Shown here: one piece after another, positions 44,843 through 53,657 of the stretch
Layout: each line of letters opens with the position of its first letter
Position numbering within the stretch: the stretch's first letter is position 1
From: Halobellus sp. Atlit-31R
GTDB lineage: Archaea > Halobacteriota > Halobacteria > Halobacteriales > Haloferacaceae
Assembly (NCBI GenBank): GCA_003665935.1
Contig: QPLR01000001.1
Location: 62,001 to 126,000, forward strand
DNA length: 64,000 nucleotides
Reading direction: 5' to 3'
Notes under the pieces: model-generated
Told to the model about the DNA's origin: nothing
What the model saw: only the letters and a program-made list of their open reading frames with translations
Database searches by the model: none
Translations under genes and position numbers: made by a program

Positions 44843-46072
44843 TCAACGACCGGCCCCGGCGATCGTTTCGACCGCGCCCGAGAGCGCGTCCGTCCCGCCG
44901 GTGAGCGCGCCGGTGAGGTTCCCGAGCGCGCCGGGAGTACCGAAGAGCAGGACGCTCCGCCCCGGCGCTCCCTCGTCGGCGACTGCTTCGGGAGTTCCGT
45001 CGCCGTCGGCGAGCACAGACCGGTCAGCGTCGGTTGTCGCGCCCGACACGACCGTCGTACCGGCCTCGGCGGCCGCTGCCGAGAGCGCTCCCACGTCGGC
45101 GTCTGAGAGCCCTCTCAGCTCGAACACGCGGACGACCGCGTCGGCTGCGACGTCGCCGGCGTCGGCGACGCCGAGTCGGTTGAGGTGCCGCTCGGCCTCC
45201 CGCGGCGTCGTCACGTCGAGTTCCTCGACGGCGACGTCACCAGCGTCGTGCCCGCGGACGCGCGAGCGGGCGAACTCGTGTCCGATCAGTGCTGCGTCGC
45301 GCGTCTCGGCGACGTCGTGGGTCCGAATCACGTGCGCGCCGCGCTCGACGGCCATCGACGTCGCCGCCAGCGACACGGGAAGCGCCTCCTCGGTCGAGCG
45401 GTCGGCGACTTGGCGGAGGAAGTTCTTGCGGTTGATCGACACGAGGATCGGATAGCCGAGTCCGCGGAACTCCCGCAGGCGACGGAACGTCTCACGGTCG
45501 TCTTCGATCGTCTTCTCCTCGGACCACCCGCCGAACGCTGGGTCGACGATCGTCTTGTCCGTGAAGCCGTTCAGCGAGAGCGCATCGTAGATATCGTCGA
45601 CGTCTTCGATCGCACCGGGGCGTTCCAGATCCGGCGGCGACGCCATCTTCCCGACCGCGACGTCGTGTTCCTCACAGATCCGCGGCATCTCCGGGTCGGC
45701 GAAACCGCAGATGTCGTTGACCATATCGAAGCCCCGCGAGAGTGCCGCGTCCGCGACCTCGTGATAGCGCGTCTCGATCGAGAAGACGGCGTCGCCGGAG
45801 AGGCTTTCGAGCGTCTCGACCGCCGTGTCGAGCCGTTCGAGCTCCTGTTCGGCCGAGAGCACCTCGAAGCGTTTGTTGGCGGACTCGAGGCCGATGTCGA
45901 CGATGTCCGCGCCCTGGTCGATGAGTTCGGTGTCGACGTACTCGGCGGCCTCGCCGGGGTCGTCGAAGACGCTCGGGTCGTAGGGCGACTCCTTCGAGAC
46001 GTTCAGAACTCCCATAATCCGCGGCGGGTGCTCGTCGCCGATCTTCAGTCCGGCGGCGTCCACAGTTCGCAT
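44843..46072 (-). CDS. folP: Dihydropteroate synthase with C-terminal extension
   Basis: A 409-residue protein. Residues 1-280 form the TIM-barrel dihydropteroate synthase, with PPRIMGVLNVSKESPYDPS, GADIVDIGLES, MVNDICGFADPEM, DPAFGGWSEEKTI and VSINRKNFLRQVA. The C-terminal ~125 residues (from ERHLNRLGVADAGDV) are an extra alpha/beta region not found in bacterial FolP. It joins the pterin pyrophosphate made by MptE to p-aminobenzoate, giving the folate precursor. The ATG at 46072 matches known N-termini. The extension's role is not known. Confidence 0.9.
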   Translation of the reverse strand: MRTVDAAGLKIGDEHPPRIMGVLNVSKESPYDPSVFDDPGEAAEYVDTELIDQGADIVDIGLESANKRFEVLSAEQELERLDTAVETLESLSGDAVFSIETRYHEVADAALSRGFDMVNDICGFADPEMPRICEEHDVAVGKMASPPDLERPGAIEDVDDIYDALSLNGFTDKTIVDPAFGGWSEEKTIEDDRETFRRLREFRGLGYPILVSINRKNFLRQVADRSTEEALPVSLAATSMAVERGAHVIRTHDVAETRDAALIGHEFARSRVRGHDAGDVAVEELDVTTPREAERHLNRLGVADAGDVAADAVVRVFELRGLSDADVGALSAAAAEAGTTVVSGATTDADRSVLADGDGTPEAVADEGAPGRSVLLFGTPGALGNLTGALTGGTDALSGAVETIAGAGR

Positions 46073-46159
46073 ATCTGATCCAGGGAGGGAAGACACATAT
46101 ACTGTCTGGCAGCGGCCGTCTCGGCGGGACTTTTGCCGTGGCAGCGAAAAGGGGGTCGT

Positions 46160-46465
46160 ATGCCAAAGCCGAAAGCGGACTTCGAGACGCTGTACCCGTA
46201 TCGTCTCTACGAACCGACCGAGATCCTCGACCCCGAGTTGATGTACACGGTTCCCGAGATCGCGCGGCTCCTGCAGGGGCTCGACCCCGACGTCGAGCTC
46301 GACGCCGACACCGAGGACCGGGTCGTCGCGTGGACGATCCCGTGGCTGATGACCCACGCCGACGACCTCGTGATCAACGATCCAGTCGGCGACGAACCCG
46401 GCTACTTCGGCGTCGCGAGCGAGGACCGTCCGCCGGAAGAGATCCCCGACGACGCCGACGTGTAG
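46160..46465 (+). CDS. Small conserved haloarchaeal protein (101 aa)
   Basis: A soluble acidic protein with the segments FETLYPYRLYEPTEILDPEL and YTVPEIARLLQGLDPDVELDADTED. I recall a haloarchaeal domain of unknown function (possibly DUF5827) with this pattern, but cannot verify the number. The ATG at 46160 is natural. It is divergent from folP and convergent with the MBL-fold gene. Confidence 0.8.
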   Translation: MPKPKADFETLYPYRLYEPTEILDPELMYTVPEIARLLQGLDPDVELDADTEDRVVAWTIPWLMTHADDLVINDPVGDEPGYFGVASEDRPPEEIPDDADV

Positions 46466-46501
46466 CGAGCTGTCGGCGTCGGTGCCGCCCCCGCGATCCG
46501 C

Positions 46502-47074
46502 TCACATCCGGGCGGCCTGCGCGGCGAGTTCGAGGTCGTCGATCGGTCGCTCGGTGACGCTCGGCCCGTGGCCGACGTGCAGCGCGGTGAGATCGTCGAT
46601 GGCATCGTAGAGCGCGTCGATGCTCCGGATCAGGGTCTCGCGATCGCCGCCCGCGAGGTCCGTGCGTCCGAAGCCGCCGTTCTCGAACACGAGGTCACCG
46701 GCGAAGCAGACGCCGGTCGCGCGGGCGTAAAAGCAGAGGTGGTCCGGTTTGTGTCCGGGCGTGTGCAGCGCCGTGTAGTCGTCGTCGCCGATCCGAACGG
46801 TTTCGCCGTCTCCGATCGCGTGGTCGACGTACTCGCTCTCGGCGTCGTACCCCCACGTCTCGACGCCGAACGCCTCGCGGATTGCCGGGAGGTTCTCGAC
46901 GTGGTCGGGATGGGTGTGCGTGAGGTAGACGCGGTCGAGGTGGTCGACGTGCTCTCGGATGCGCACCACGGCGTCGAAGTTCGCGCCCGCGTCGACGAGT
47001 GCGGTCGTCTCGCCGGTGACGAGGAAGACGTTCGAGGTGAACGCGCGGACGTCGCGCGCGAGGTTCCGAATCAT
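46502..47074 (-). CDS. MBL-fold metal-dependent hydrolase
   Basis: A 190-residue metallo-beta-lactamase-fold enzyme. The metal site HTHPDHVEN is near residues 53-61, with later ligands in HTPGHKPDHL, GDLVF and HVGHGPS. It is a short stand-alone member, a class that includes glyoxalase II-like and other hydrolases; substrate unknown. ATG at 47074; a longer frame would overlap the divergent membrane hydrolase gene's promoter. Confidence 0.88.
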   Translation of the reverse strand: MIRNLARDVRAFTSNVFLVTGETTALVDAGANFDAVVRIREHVDHLDRVYLTHTHPDHVENLPAIREAFGVETWGYDAESEYVDHAIGDGETVRIGDDDYTALHTPGHKPDHLCFYARATGVCFAGDLVFENGGFGRTDLAGGDRETLIRSIDALYDAIDDLTALHVGHGPSVTERPIDDLELAAQAARM

Positions 47075-47212
47075 ACCCGTTCGTACTCTGTGGGGCGACT
47101 TGCGTCTTTCCGCTCGGGTCGCTTTCGGAGCACTCGCCCGCCCGTCGGCGGGGAGGCCGACGGGGACTGCCAGAACCACGAGGTTTTTTCGCTCCGGCGT
47201 CGAGTGGGAAAC

Positions 47213-47725
47213 GTGTACCGGAAGGGCCACTACGGGGTCTCGCTGCTCGTCTTCGCGCCGGTAGGGTTCGCTCTCGTCGCCGTCGGCCGAACCGACCTCG
47301 CGCTCGTCACCGGCGGGACGATGCTCTGGCTGGCGATGCTGCCCGACGTCGACCACCGGATCCCCGGACTTCCCCACCGCGGCCCGACGCACTCGCTCGC
47401 CTTCGCTGCGCTCGTCGGAGCCGTCTTCGCCGGCGTGGGGGCCGCCCTGACGACGGTGACGACGGGAAGCAGTTCCCCGCTTGGCGCGACGGCTGGCGGC
47501 GTGTCGCTCGCGGCGGTCGGGTTCGCGGTCGGGACGCTCGCCGTCGTCGCACACCTCGTCGGCGACGCGCTCACACCGGCCGGCGTCGCGTTCTTCTGGC
47601 CCGTTTCGAGTCGGACCTACACGCTCGGGCTCTGGCGCGCCGACAACACGGTCGCGAACTACGGGCTGTTCGCCACCGGAATCTTCGCGGCGGGGGCGGC
47701 GGCGTATCTCGCCGTGGCGGTGTAG
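47213..47725 (+). CDS. Membrane-bound metal-dependent hydrolase (YdjM/DUF457 type)
   Basis: A 170-residue membrane protein with about four helices and the characteristic GHYGVSLL, LAMLPDVDHRIP, HRGPTHSLAFA and AHLVGDALTPAGVAFFWPV blocks. The conserved His and Asp pairs are thought to bind metal, as in the YdjM family, but the substrate is unknown. GTG at 47213 is used; a GTG nine bases upstream is possible. Divergent from the MBL-fold gene. Confidence 0.87.
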   Translation: MYRKGHYGVSLLVFAPVGFALVAVGRTDLALVTGGTMLWLAMLPDVDHRIPGLPHRGPTHSLAFAALVGAVFAGVGAALTTVTTGSSSPLGATAGGVSLAAVGFAVGTLAVVAHLVGDALTPAGVAFFWPVSSRTYTLGLWRADNTVANYGLFATGIFAAGAAAYLAVAV

Positions 47726-47787
47726 AGAGGAGATCCGTCGCCCCCGAGAGCGGCACACGCCCCGCTGTCGTCTCGACGACACAAGGC

Positions 47788-47795
47788 TTATTTAT
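47788..47795 (+). promoter_or_regulatory. TATA box of the second cold-shock gene
   Basis: TTATTTAT is centred about 29 bases before the ATG at 47820, the expected distance for a leaderless transcript. Confidence 0.6.
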
Positions 47796-47819
47796 CACCT
47801 TCGCGTGTCTCCGAGTGCA

Positions 47820-48014
47820 ATGGCGAAAGGAACGGTTGCGTTCTTTAACGACACGGGCGGTTACGGTTTCATCGAGAGTGAGGATTCTGACGAGGACGTC
47901 TTCTTCCACATGGAGGACGTCGGCGGTCCGGACCTCGAAGAAGGCCAGGAAGTGGAGTTCGACATCGAGCAGGCTGACAAGGGCCCGCGCGCGACGAACC
48001 TCCAGCGCCTGTAA
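47820..48014 (+). CDS. cspA: Cold-shock domain protein CspA-type (copy 2)
   Basis: A 64-residue cold-shock domain protein with RNP1 GGYGFI and RNP2 VFFHMEDV, nearly the same as the copy at 40670-40864 but on the other strand. Differences cluster in the acidic loop and the C-terminal end (LQRL versus LVRN). It has its own promoter, so the two copies are probably regulated separately. Confidence 0.95.
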   Translation: MAKGTVAFFNDTGGYGFIESEDSDEDVFFHMEDVGGPDLEEGQEVEFDIEQADKGPRATNLQRL

Positions 48015-48157
48015 GGACGCACCACGATAGCGGTACTGCGGTCGGCGGTCACGTCGATTCTCACCACGATTCTACATTTCTCAGCCACAGAGCGACGCGT
48101 CCGGCACTCCCGGCTTCGGAGGCGTCGGCCGCGACTTGCGACGGCGCTGCCGACGAG

Positions 48158-49663
48158 CTACAGCGTTCCGTTCGCGGCCTGCTCGCGCACCTCGTCGGCG
48201 CGCTCGCGGATGTCACGCCACTCGGCGTCGCCTTTGCGGTCGACGTGCGAGTACATCAGTCCCATCCGCCCGGTACCGCGGAGCGTCTCCTCGTTGCGCT
48301 TCAGAAAGTCCCAGTAGAGCGAATTGAACGGGCAGGCGTTCTCGCCGGTCGTCTTGGTCTTCGCGTACGGGCACCTCCCGCAGTGATCGCTCATCTTGTC
48401 GACGTAGTTCGCCGACGCGGCGTACGGCTTCGAGGAGAGCACGTCGCTCCCGAACGAGCCCATCCCGACGACGTTCGGCGTCGTCACCCAGTGGTAGGCG
48501 TCGACGAAGCCGAGGTGGAACCACTCGTTGAGCTCCGCGGGGTCGACGCCGTACAGCAGTGCGAAGTTCGAGAGGACCATCAGGCGCTCGATGTGGTGTG
48601 CGTAGCCGCGGTCGTGGACGTGCCCCACCGCCTCCGAGAGACACCGCATCTCCGTCTCGCCGTCCCAGTACAGCGACGGCAGCGACGCCGTCTGGTCGAG
48701 CTGATTCGCCGATGCAAGCTCCGGCATCGCGCGCCGATAGACGTGCCGCATGAACTCCCGCCAGCCGATCACCTGCCGGACGAACCCCTCGACGCTGTTG
48801 AGCGGTGCGTCGCCCGACTCGTAGGCCGCGACGACCGGATCGACGACCTCTCGGGCCCGCAGCAGGCCGAGATTGAGCGCGGCCGAGAGCAGCGAGTGGC
48901 TCAGCGCCCACTCGCCGTCGCGCATCGCGTCCTGGTAGGTCCCGAACTCGGGCAGCCGGACCGAGACGAAGTGATCGCGCGCCTGCAGCGCCGCTGCCCG
49001 CGTCACGGGCCAGACGAACTCCTCTGACGCACCCCAGTGGTCCTCGTAGCGGTCGGCGACGAACGCTTGCACTTCACGCGTCGTCGCGTCCGGCTCGAAT
49101 CGCGGAACGCTCGGTGGCGTCCACTCCGGTGGCGGCGTCTCCCGGTTCTGGTCGTCGTAGTTCCACTCGCCCCCGACCGGGTCGTCGCCGTCCATCAGAA
49201 TCCCGGTCTCCCGGCGGACGTGACGGTACCACCCCTCCTGCCGGAAGGTCCCGCTGCCGGTGTCTTCACCGGCCCACTCGTCGAACGTCGCGCGACTCGT
49301 CAGAAACAGGTCGTTCTCGACGAGCGTGAGCGCCCCGCCGCGGTCCGTGACCAACTCCCGTCGGCGGGCGTCGGCTCCGTGGCTCGGCGACTGCACGCCG
49401 ACGAGGTCGTCGCCGGGGTTCGCCTCGAAGTAGCGGTCGAGCGCGTCGCCGAAGGTATCCGCTTCGAGATACGTGACGTCGTAGCCGCGGTCTCGGAGCT
49501 CGTCGCGAAAGTGCCGCATTGCACTGAACACGAGCGTGAGCTTCTGGGGGTGGTACGGCCGCCGCTCGGCGAACGCGTGCGCTTCGACGAGCAGCACGTG
49601 ATCCGCAGAACCCAGCGGCGCGACGTCGGGGTGGAGTTGGTCACCGAGGAGCCAGACCGTCAT
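48158..49663 (-). CDS. Fe-S bacterial-type cryptochrome/photolyase (PhrB class)
   Basis: A 501-residue member of the iron-sulfur photolyase class. The N-terminus MTVWLLGDQLHPDVAPLGSADHVLLVEA and the segment AAALQARDHFVSVRLPEFGTYQDAM are typical. Four cysteines, one in EMRC, two in DHCGRCPYA and one in ENACPF, match the four that bind the 4Fe-4S cluster in this family. Bacterial relatives repair (6-4) photoproducts. This is the third photolyase-family gene in the window. ATG at 49663; upstream frame extension is unsupported. Confidence 0.92.
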   Translation of the reverse strand: MTVWLLGDQLHPDVAPLGSADHVLLVEAHAFAERRPYHPQKLTLVFSAMRHFRDELRDRGYDVTYLEADTFGDALDRYFEANPGDDLVGVQSPSHGADARRRELVTDRGGALTLVENDLFLTSRATFDEWAGEDTGSGTFRQEGWYRHVRRETGILMDGDDPVGGEWNYDDQNRETPPPEWTPPSVPRFEPDATTREVQAFVADRYEDHWGASEEFVWPVTRAAALQARDHFVSVRLPEFGTYQDAMRDGEWALSHSLLSAALNLGLLRAREVVDPVVAAYESGDAPLNSVEGFVRQVIGWREFMRHVYRRAMPELASANQLDQTASLPSLYWDGETEMRCLSEAVGHVHDRGYAHHIERLMVLSNFALLYGVDPAELNEWFHLGFVDAYHWVTTPNVVGMGSFGSDVLSSKPYAASANYVDKMSDHCGRCPYAKTKTTGENACPFNSLYWDFLKRNEETLRGTGRMGLMYSHVDRKGDAEWRDIRERADEVREQAANGTL

Positions 49664-49881
49664 CGAGAGTGACTTCGGCGTCAGCGGACAAAGTCGCCAC
49701 GGCCGGCTCGCTCCATTACCAATCCTGAAAAGCAGCCACCAGCGCAGCGGCACAGAGGTACGCCTGAAACTCGACGAGAGACGCCGAGGCGTTCTTTTAG
49801 GTGCTCTCGACTTTTCGTTTCTCATAACCGGGGGAGGGCAAGAATTTAGACGACGGACGACATCGAATCAGGTGGACCGCA

Positions 49882-50514
49882 ATGGACGGCGCTACACCCC
49901 AAATCCTCGTCGTCGAAGACGAGCCTGACTTGGCGGAACTCTATGCCATCTACCTCTCGGACGTCTACGAGGTGCAGGCGGCGACCGATGGCGAAGCTGC
50001 GCTCGAACTCGTAGACGACGAGATCGACGTCGTCCTCCTCGACCGCCGAATGCCGGATATGACCGGCGACGAGGTTCTCGACGAGATCCGGGCCCGCGAT
50101 ATCGACGCGCAGGTCGCGATGATCACGGCCGTCGAGCCGGACACCGACATCGTCGAGATGCCGTTCGACGACTACCTGGTCAAACCGGTCACCCAAGACG
50201 ACCTCCACGGGCTCGTCGACGTTCTCCTCCGACGTGCCGACTACGACGACCGCTCCCAGGAGTTCTTCCGCTTGGCCTCGAAGAAAGCGGCACTGGAGTC
50301 CGCCCCCGACATCTCCGTGGAGGAGGTCGACGAGTACAAGCAGCTAACCCAGCGGATGGAGACGATCAGAACCGAGCTCGACGACACGCTCTCGGATCTG
50401 AGTGACGACGACTTCCGCGACGCGTTCGCTTCGTTCCCCGACATCTCCGTCGGCGACTCCGCCGCGGTTTCTAACAGCGACGTCGAGGACTCGGACTCGA
50501 CGCCATCGTTCTGA
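49882..50514 (+). CDS. Response regulator with HalX-like C-terminus
   Basis: A 210-residue protein with a CheY-like receiver (1-122): acidic pair VVEDE, phosphoacceptor Asp54 in VLLDRRMPD, the Thr switch region MITA, and conserved Lys in YLVKPV. The remaining part (about 125-190), SQEFFRLASKKAALES... and TQRMETIRTELDDTLSDL, matches HalX-like domains in haloarchaeal response regulators. Its partner histidine kinase is not in the window. The ATG at 49882 is natural. Confidence 0.92.
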   Translation: MDGATPQILVVEDEPDLAELYAIYLSDVYEVQAATDGEAALELVDDEIDVVLLDRRMPDMTGDEVLDEIRARDIDAQVAMITAVEPDTDIVEMPFDDYLVKPVTQDDLHGLVDVLLRRADYDDRSQEFFRLASKKAALESAPDISVEEVDEYKQLTQRMETIRTELDDTLSDLSDDDFRDAFASFPDISVGDSAAVSNSDVEDSDSTPSF

Positions 50515-50524
50515 GCCGCCTGCG

Positions 50525-51325
50525 TTACTCCCGCCGGGACCCCGGTTGGGGCTCTACGTGTGCCGGCGTCATCAGGTCCTCGTACCGCTGGTCGTCGAGC
50601 CACTCCAGCAACTCGACGAGCTGCGCCGTGGCCGCCTCGAACAGCCGCGCGCCGATCTCGGGCGTCGCGTCCGTCTGGTCGCCGAAGACACCGTTCTCGG
50701 AGTTCTCGACGGCGTCGTAGAACGTTCGTGCGCCGTTCTGTCGGAGATGTTCCGCGGCTTCGACGTCTCGAAGGCCACCGTCGCGGGCGGCTTCGAGCTC
50801 GTCGTCGCGGACCAGTTCGGGCGCGAGATGCTGGATCATCGCCGTCTCCTTCGGACCGCCGTGCGGACCGGGCTGCTCGAACACCTCGGCGACGAGCTCC
50901 GGAATCGACTCGTCCCACATCCACTCGACGGCGTAGAGCACACCGTCGTCGCGGAGCCGACGCCCGACCTCGCGCAGATGCTCGACGTTGCCGCCGTGGG
51001 CGTTGACGTAGACGACCCGGTCGATCCCGTGGTACGCGAGATTCCGGGTCAGCGACTCGACGTAGTCGCGGAACTGCGGGGCGTCGACCCACATCGTCCC
51101 GTGGAACTGGCGGTGGTGTGGGCTGACGCCGACGTTCACCGTCGGCGTACAGAGAAAGCCCGTGCGGTCGGCGGCCACCCGGGCCAGCCCCTCGGCGATG
51201 AGGTGGTCGGTCGCGAGCGGGAGATGGGGCCCGTGCTGCTCGGTCGATCCCAGCGGCACGATCGCGACCGACTCCTCGGCGACGTACCCCCCGAGTTCCG
51301 GCCAGGTCTGGTCTGCGACGTACAT
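50525..51325 (-). CDS. Creatininase-family amidohydrolase
   Basis: A 266-residue creatininase-fold hydrolase with metal motifs VPLGSTEQHGPHLPLATDH and VYVNAHGGN, and GPKETAMIQHLAPELV. The family includes creatininase and the archaeal formamide hydrolase ArfB of riboflavin/F420 synthesis; the latter is a reasonable role in a haloarchaeon but no neighbouring gene confirms it. It is convergent with the response-regulator gene. Confidence 0.88.
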   Translation of the reverse strand: MYVADQTWPELGGYVAEESVAIVPLGSTEQHGPHLPLATDHLIAEGLARVAADRTGFLCTPTVNVGVSPHHRQFHGTMWVDAPQFRDYVESLTRNLAYHGIDRVVYVNAHGGNVEHLREVGRRLRDDGVLYAVEWMWDESIPELVAEVFEQPGPHGGPKETAMIQHLAPELVRDDELEAARDGGLRDVEAAEHLRQNGARTFYDAVENSENGVFGDQTDATPEIGARLFEAATAQLVELLEWLDDQRYEDLMTPAHVEPQPGSRRE

Positions 51326-51439
51326 ACCGGCGGAACGCGACCGGGCGTGAAGAAAGATACGGCGAGGAGCGCGTCGGCGTCGACATCGACATCGGCACCG
51401 ACGCTGCGGTCGGCACCGGACGGTAGCCCCGGTCGCGAT

Positions 51440-52564
51440 TCACTCCGCCGCTGTCGGGCCGCCGACCGGCGCTCCAGTCTCCTCGTCGGGCTCTCTCCGA
51501 ACCCCGCGGACCGCGATGACGAACGCGCCGAGCCCCACGAGCAGAACGGCCAACTGGACGAGGCCGCCGAGGATCGGGACGGCACCGAGGAGTGCGACGA
51601 CGAGGACGCCGACGAGCAGCGCCAGCCAGCGGTTCTCGGCGTCCAGCAGCGACACCAGCCACGTCCCGAGGACGATCGACCCGTAGACCGACGCCACCCA
51701 CAGCAGGAGTGCGAAGGCGACGATCCCGGCCAACGAGATCGGGATGCCGACGATCGTGAGCAGCAGGAGCAACAGCACGATCGGCGTCCCGATCAGCGCC
51801 AACAGTCCGATGCCGCCGCTGCGGAGCGTCTCGGTCTGTCCGACGTCGACGAGTCGGCGGGCGAAGTTCGGCGCGACGACGAGCAGCACCGCGCCGAGCA
51901 CGAGGTTAGCCAGAGCACCGTACACTGCGCCGATCCAGGCGGGGATCGTCGGGAGGCCGGCACCGCCACCGGCACCGAAGATCTCGGGGCCGGCGACGAC
52001 GAGCGATTCGTCGCGAGTGACCTCGCCGGCGACGGTTGCGCCGTCGGCGAGCGTGAACTGCCCGGCGTCGTACGTCAGCGAGCCGCCGATCGTCGCGGTC
52101 GGAGCGACGGTGAGCGTGTCGGCCCCGACTGTCACGTCGCCGTCGACCGCGCCGGCGAGCCTGACGTCCGCCGCACCGGCTTCCAGCGAGCCGCCGATCT
52201 GCGACCCCTCGCGGAGTTCCAGTGCGGCCGAACCGACGTTGACGTCGCCGACGACGCTGCCTTCGATCACGACGCTGCCGGCGGCGGCGTCGAGAGAGCC
52301 GGTCACCTCACCCGTCTCGGTGATGATAACGGAGCCGGCGGCCGCTTCGAGGTCGCCGTCGACCGTGCCAGCGACGACGACTGAGCCGGCGGCCGCTTCG
52401 AGGTCGCCGTCGTACGTCTCGCCGGCGTCGATGCGGACGACGTCGCCGAACGCGCCGTCCGAGCCGGGACCGAACTGCTGTGCGCTCGCGGCCGCAGGGA
52501 GGCCGCCGAGAACGACGAGGGCCACGAGGAGGAGTGTGAGTGTTCTGCGTGTGCGTGATGACAT
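51440..52564 (-). CDS. Bactofilin-like (polymer-forming) membrane protein
   Basis: A 374-residue protein. It begins with a Sec-type signal (RTLTLLLVALVVLGGLPAAASAQQ). Residues about 35-190 are repeated short beta segments such as YDGDLEAAAGSVVVAGTVDGD that match bactofilin-like beta-helix repeats. Four to five transmembrane helices (about 215-355) follow. The extracellular beta-helix with membrane anchor suggests a surface or envelope structural role. The ATG at 52564 is used; an upstream GTG is less likely. Confidence 0.85.
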   Translation of the reverse strand: MSSRTRRTLTLLLVALVVLGGLPAAASAQQFGPGSDGAFGDVVRIDAGETYDGDLEAAAGSVVVAGTVDGDLEAAAGSVIITETGEVTGSLDAAAGSVVIEGSVVGDVNVGSAALELREGSQIGGSLEAGAADVRLAGAVDGDVTVGADTLTVAPTATIGGSLTYDAGQFTLADGATVAGEVTRDESLVVAGPEIFGAGGGAGLPTIPAWIGAVYGALANLVLGAVLLVVAPNFARRLVDVGQTETLRSGGIGLLALIGTPIVLLLLLLTIVGIPISLAGIVAFALLLWVASVYGSIVLGTWLVSLLDAENRWLALLVGVLVVALLGAVPILGGLVQLAVLLVGLGAFVIAVRGVRREPDEETGAPVGGPTAAE

Positions 52565-52678
52565 CCTGATCACGAGAGGGGGGACCTCTCGTTACAATAC
52601 GACGACATCATCGGTCTTAATGATATGCGAGCGGGACCGGCGCGTGACTTTTTGCGCCTTCGATGTGTGCAGGCAGCT

Positions 52679-53656
52679 ATGGAGTATACGACGCTCGGCG
52701 ACACGGGCACGACGGTCTCGAGGATCTGTCTCGGCTGTATGAGCTTTGGCGACAGCGACTGGCGCGACTGGGTGCTCGACGAGGACGCGGGCATCGAACT
52801 CGTCGACCGCGCCATCGAGTTGGGCGTGAACTTCTTCGATACGGCGAATATGTACTCCCGTGGCGAGTCCGAGCGCGTCCTCGGCACGGCGCTCTCAGAG
52901 TACGACCGCGACGAGTTCGTCGTCGCCTCGAAGGTGTATTTCCAGATGGACGACGACGACCCTAACTCCGGTGGGCTATCGCGCAAGGCGATCGAACAGG
53001 AGCTCGATAGCTCGCTGGATCGGCTCGGGATGGAGACGCTTGATCTGCTCCAGATTCACCGCTGGGACTACGACACGCCGATCGAGCAGACGATGCGCAC
53101 GCTCGACGACGCTGTCCGGCGAGGGAAGGCCAGGCATCTCGGTGCGTCGTCGATGTGGGCCCACCAGTTCGCGAGCGCACAGCACACGGCCGACCGCCTC
53201 GGACTGACGCCGTTCTCGACGATGCAGAACCACTACAACCTCCTCTATCGGGAGGAAGAACGCGAGATGCTCCCGCTCTGTGAGGCCCAGGGCGTCGGCG
53301 TCGTTCCGTGGTCACCGCTCGCTCGCGGGCGACTGGCGCGACCGCACGAGAAAGCCGACGCGACGACCCGCGGCGAGAGCGACGACCACGCGCGTCGGCA
53401 CCCCTATCTGGAGGGCGGCGGCCGCGAGGTCAACGAGCGGGTGCAGGAACTCGCCGCAGAGAAAGGCGTGAAGATGGCCCAGATCGGGCTCGCCTGGCTA
53501 TTCGCCGACGACCGCGTGGACGCGCCGATCGTCGGAACCACGAGCGTTGAGCATCTCGAAGACGCGGTCGAGGCGCTCTCGATCGGTCTCTCGGCGTCGG
53601 ACGTCGAGTATCTCGAAGCGCCCTACGAGCCCGTCCGCGTCTCCGGGCACGAGTGA
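52679..53656 (+). CDS. Aldo/keto reductase
   Basis: A 325-residue NADPH-dependent oxidoreductase of the AKR superfamily. The catalytic residues are visible: Asp and Tyr in FFDTANMYSRGESE, Lys in VVASKVYF, and His in LLQIHRWD. The C-terminal cofactor region reads DAPIVGTTSVEHLEDAVEAL. Substrate is not indicated by neighbours. It is convergent with an MFS transporter with a one-base gap. Confidence 0.93.
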   Translation: MEYTTLGDTGTTVSRICLGCMSFGDSDWRDWVLDEDAGIELVDRAIELGVNFFDTANMYSRGESERVLGTALSEYDRDEFVVASKVYFQMDDDDPNSGGLSRKAIEQELDSSLDRLGMETLDLLQIHRWDYDTPIEQTMRTLDDAVRRGKARHLGASSMWAHQFASAQHTADRLGLTPFSTMQNHYNLLYREEEREMLPLCEAQGVGVVPWSPLARGRLARPHEKADATTRGESDDHARRHPYLEGGGREVNERVQELAAEKGVKMAQIGLAWLFADDRVDAPIVGTTSVEHLEDAVEALSIGLSASDVEYLEAPYEPVRVSGHE

Positions 53657-53657
53657 G

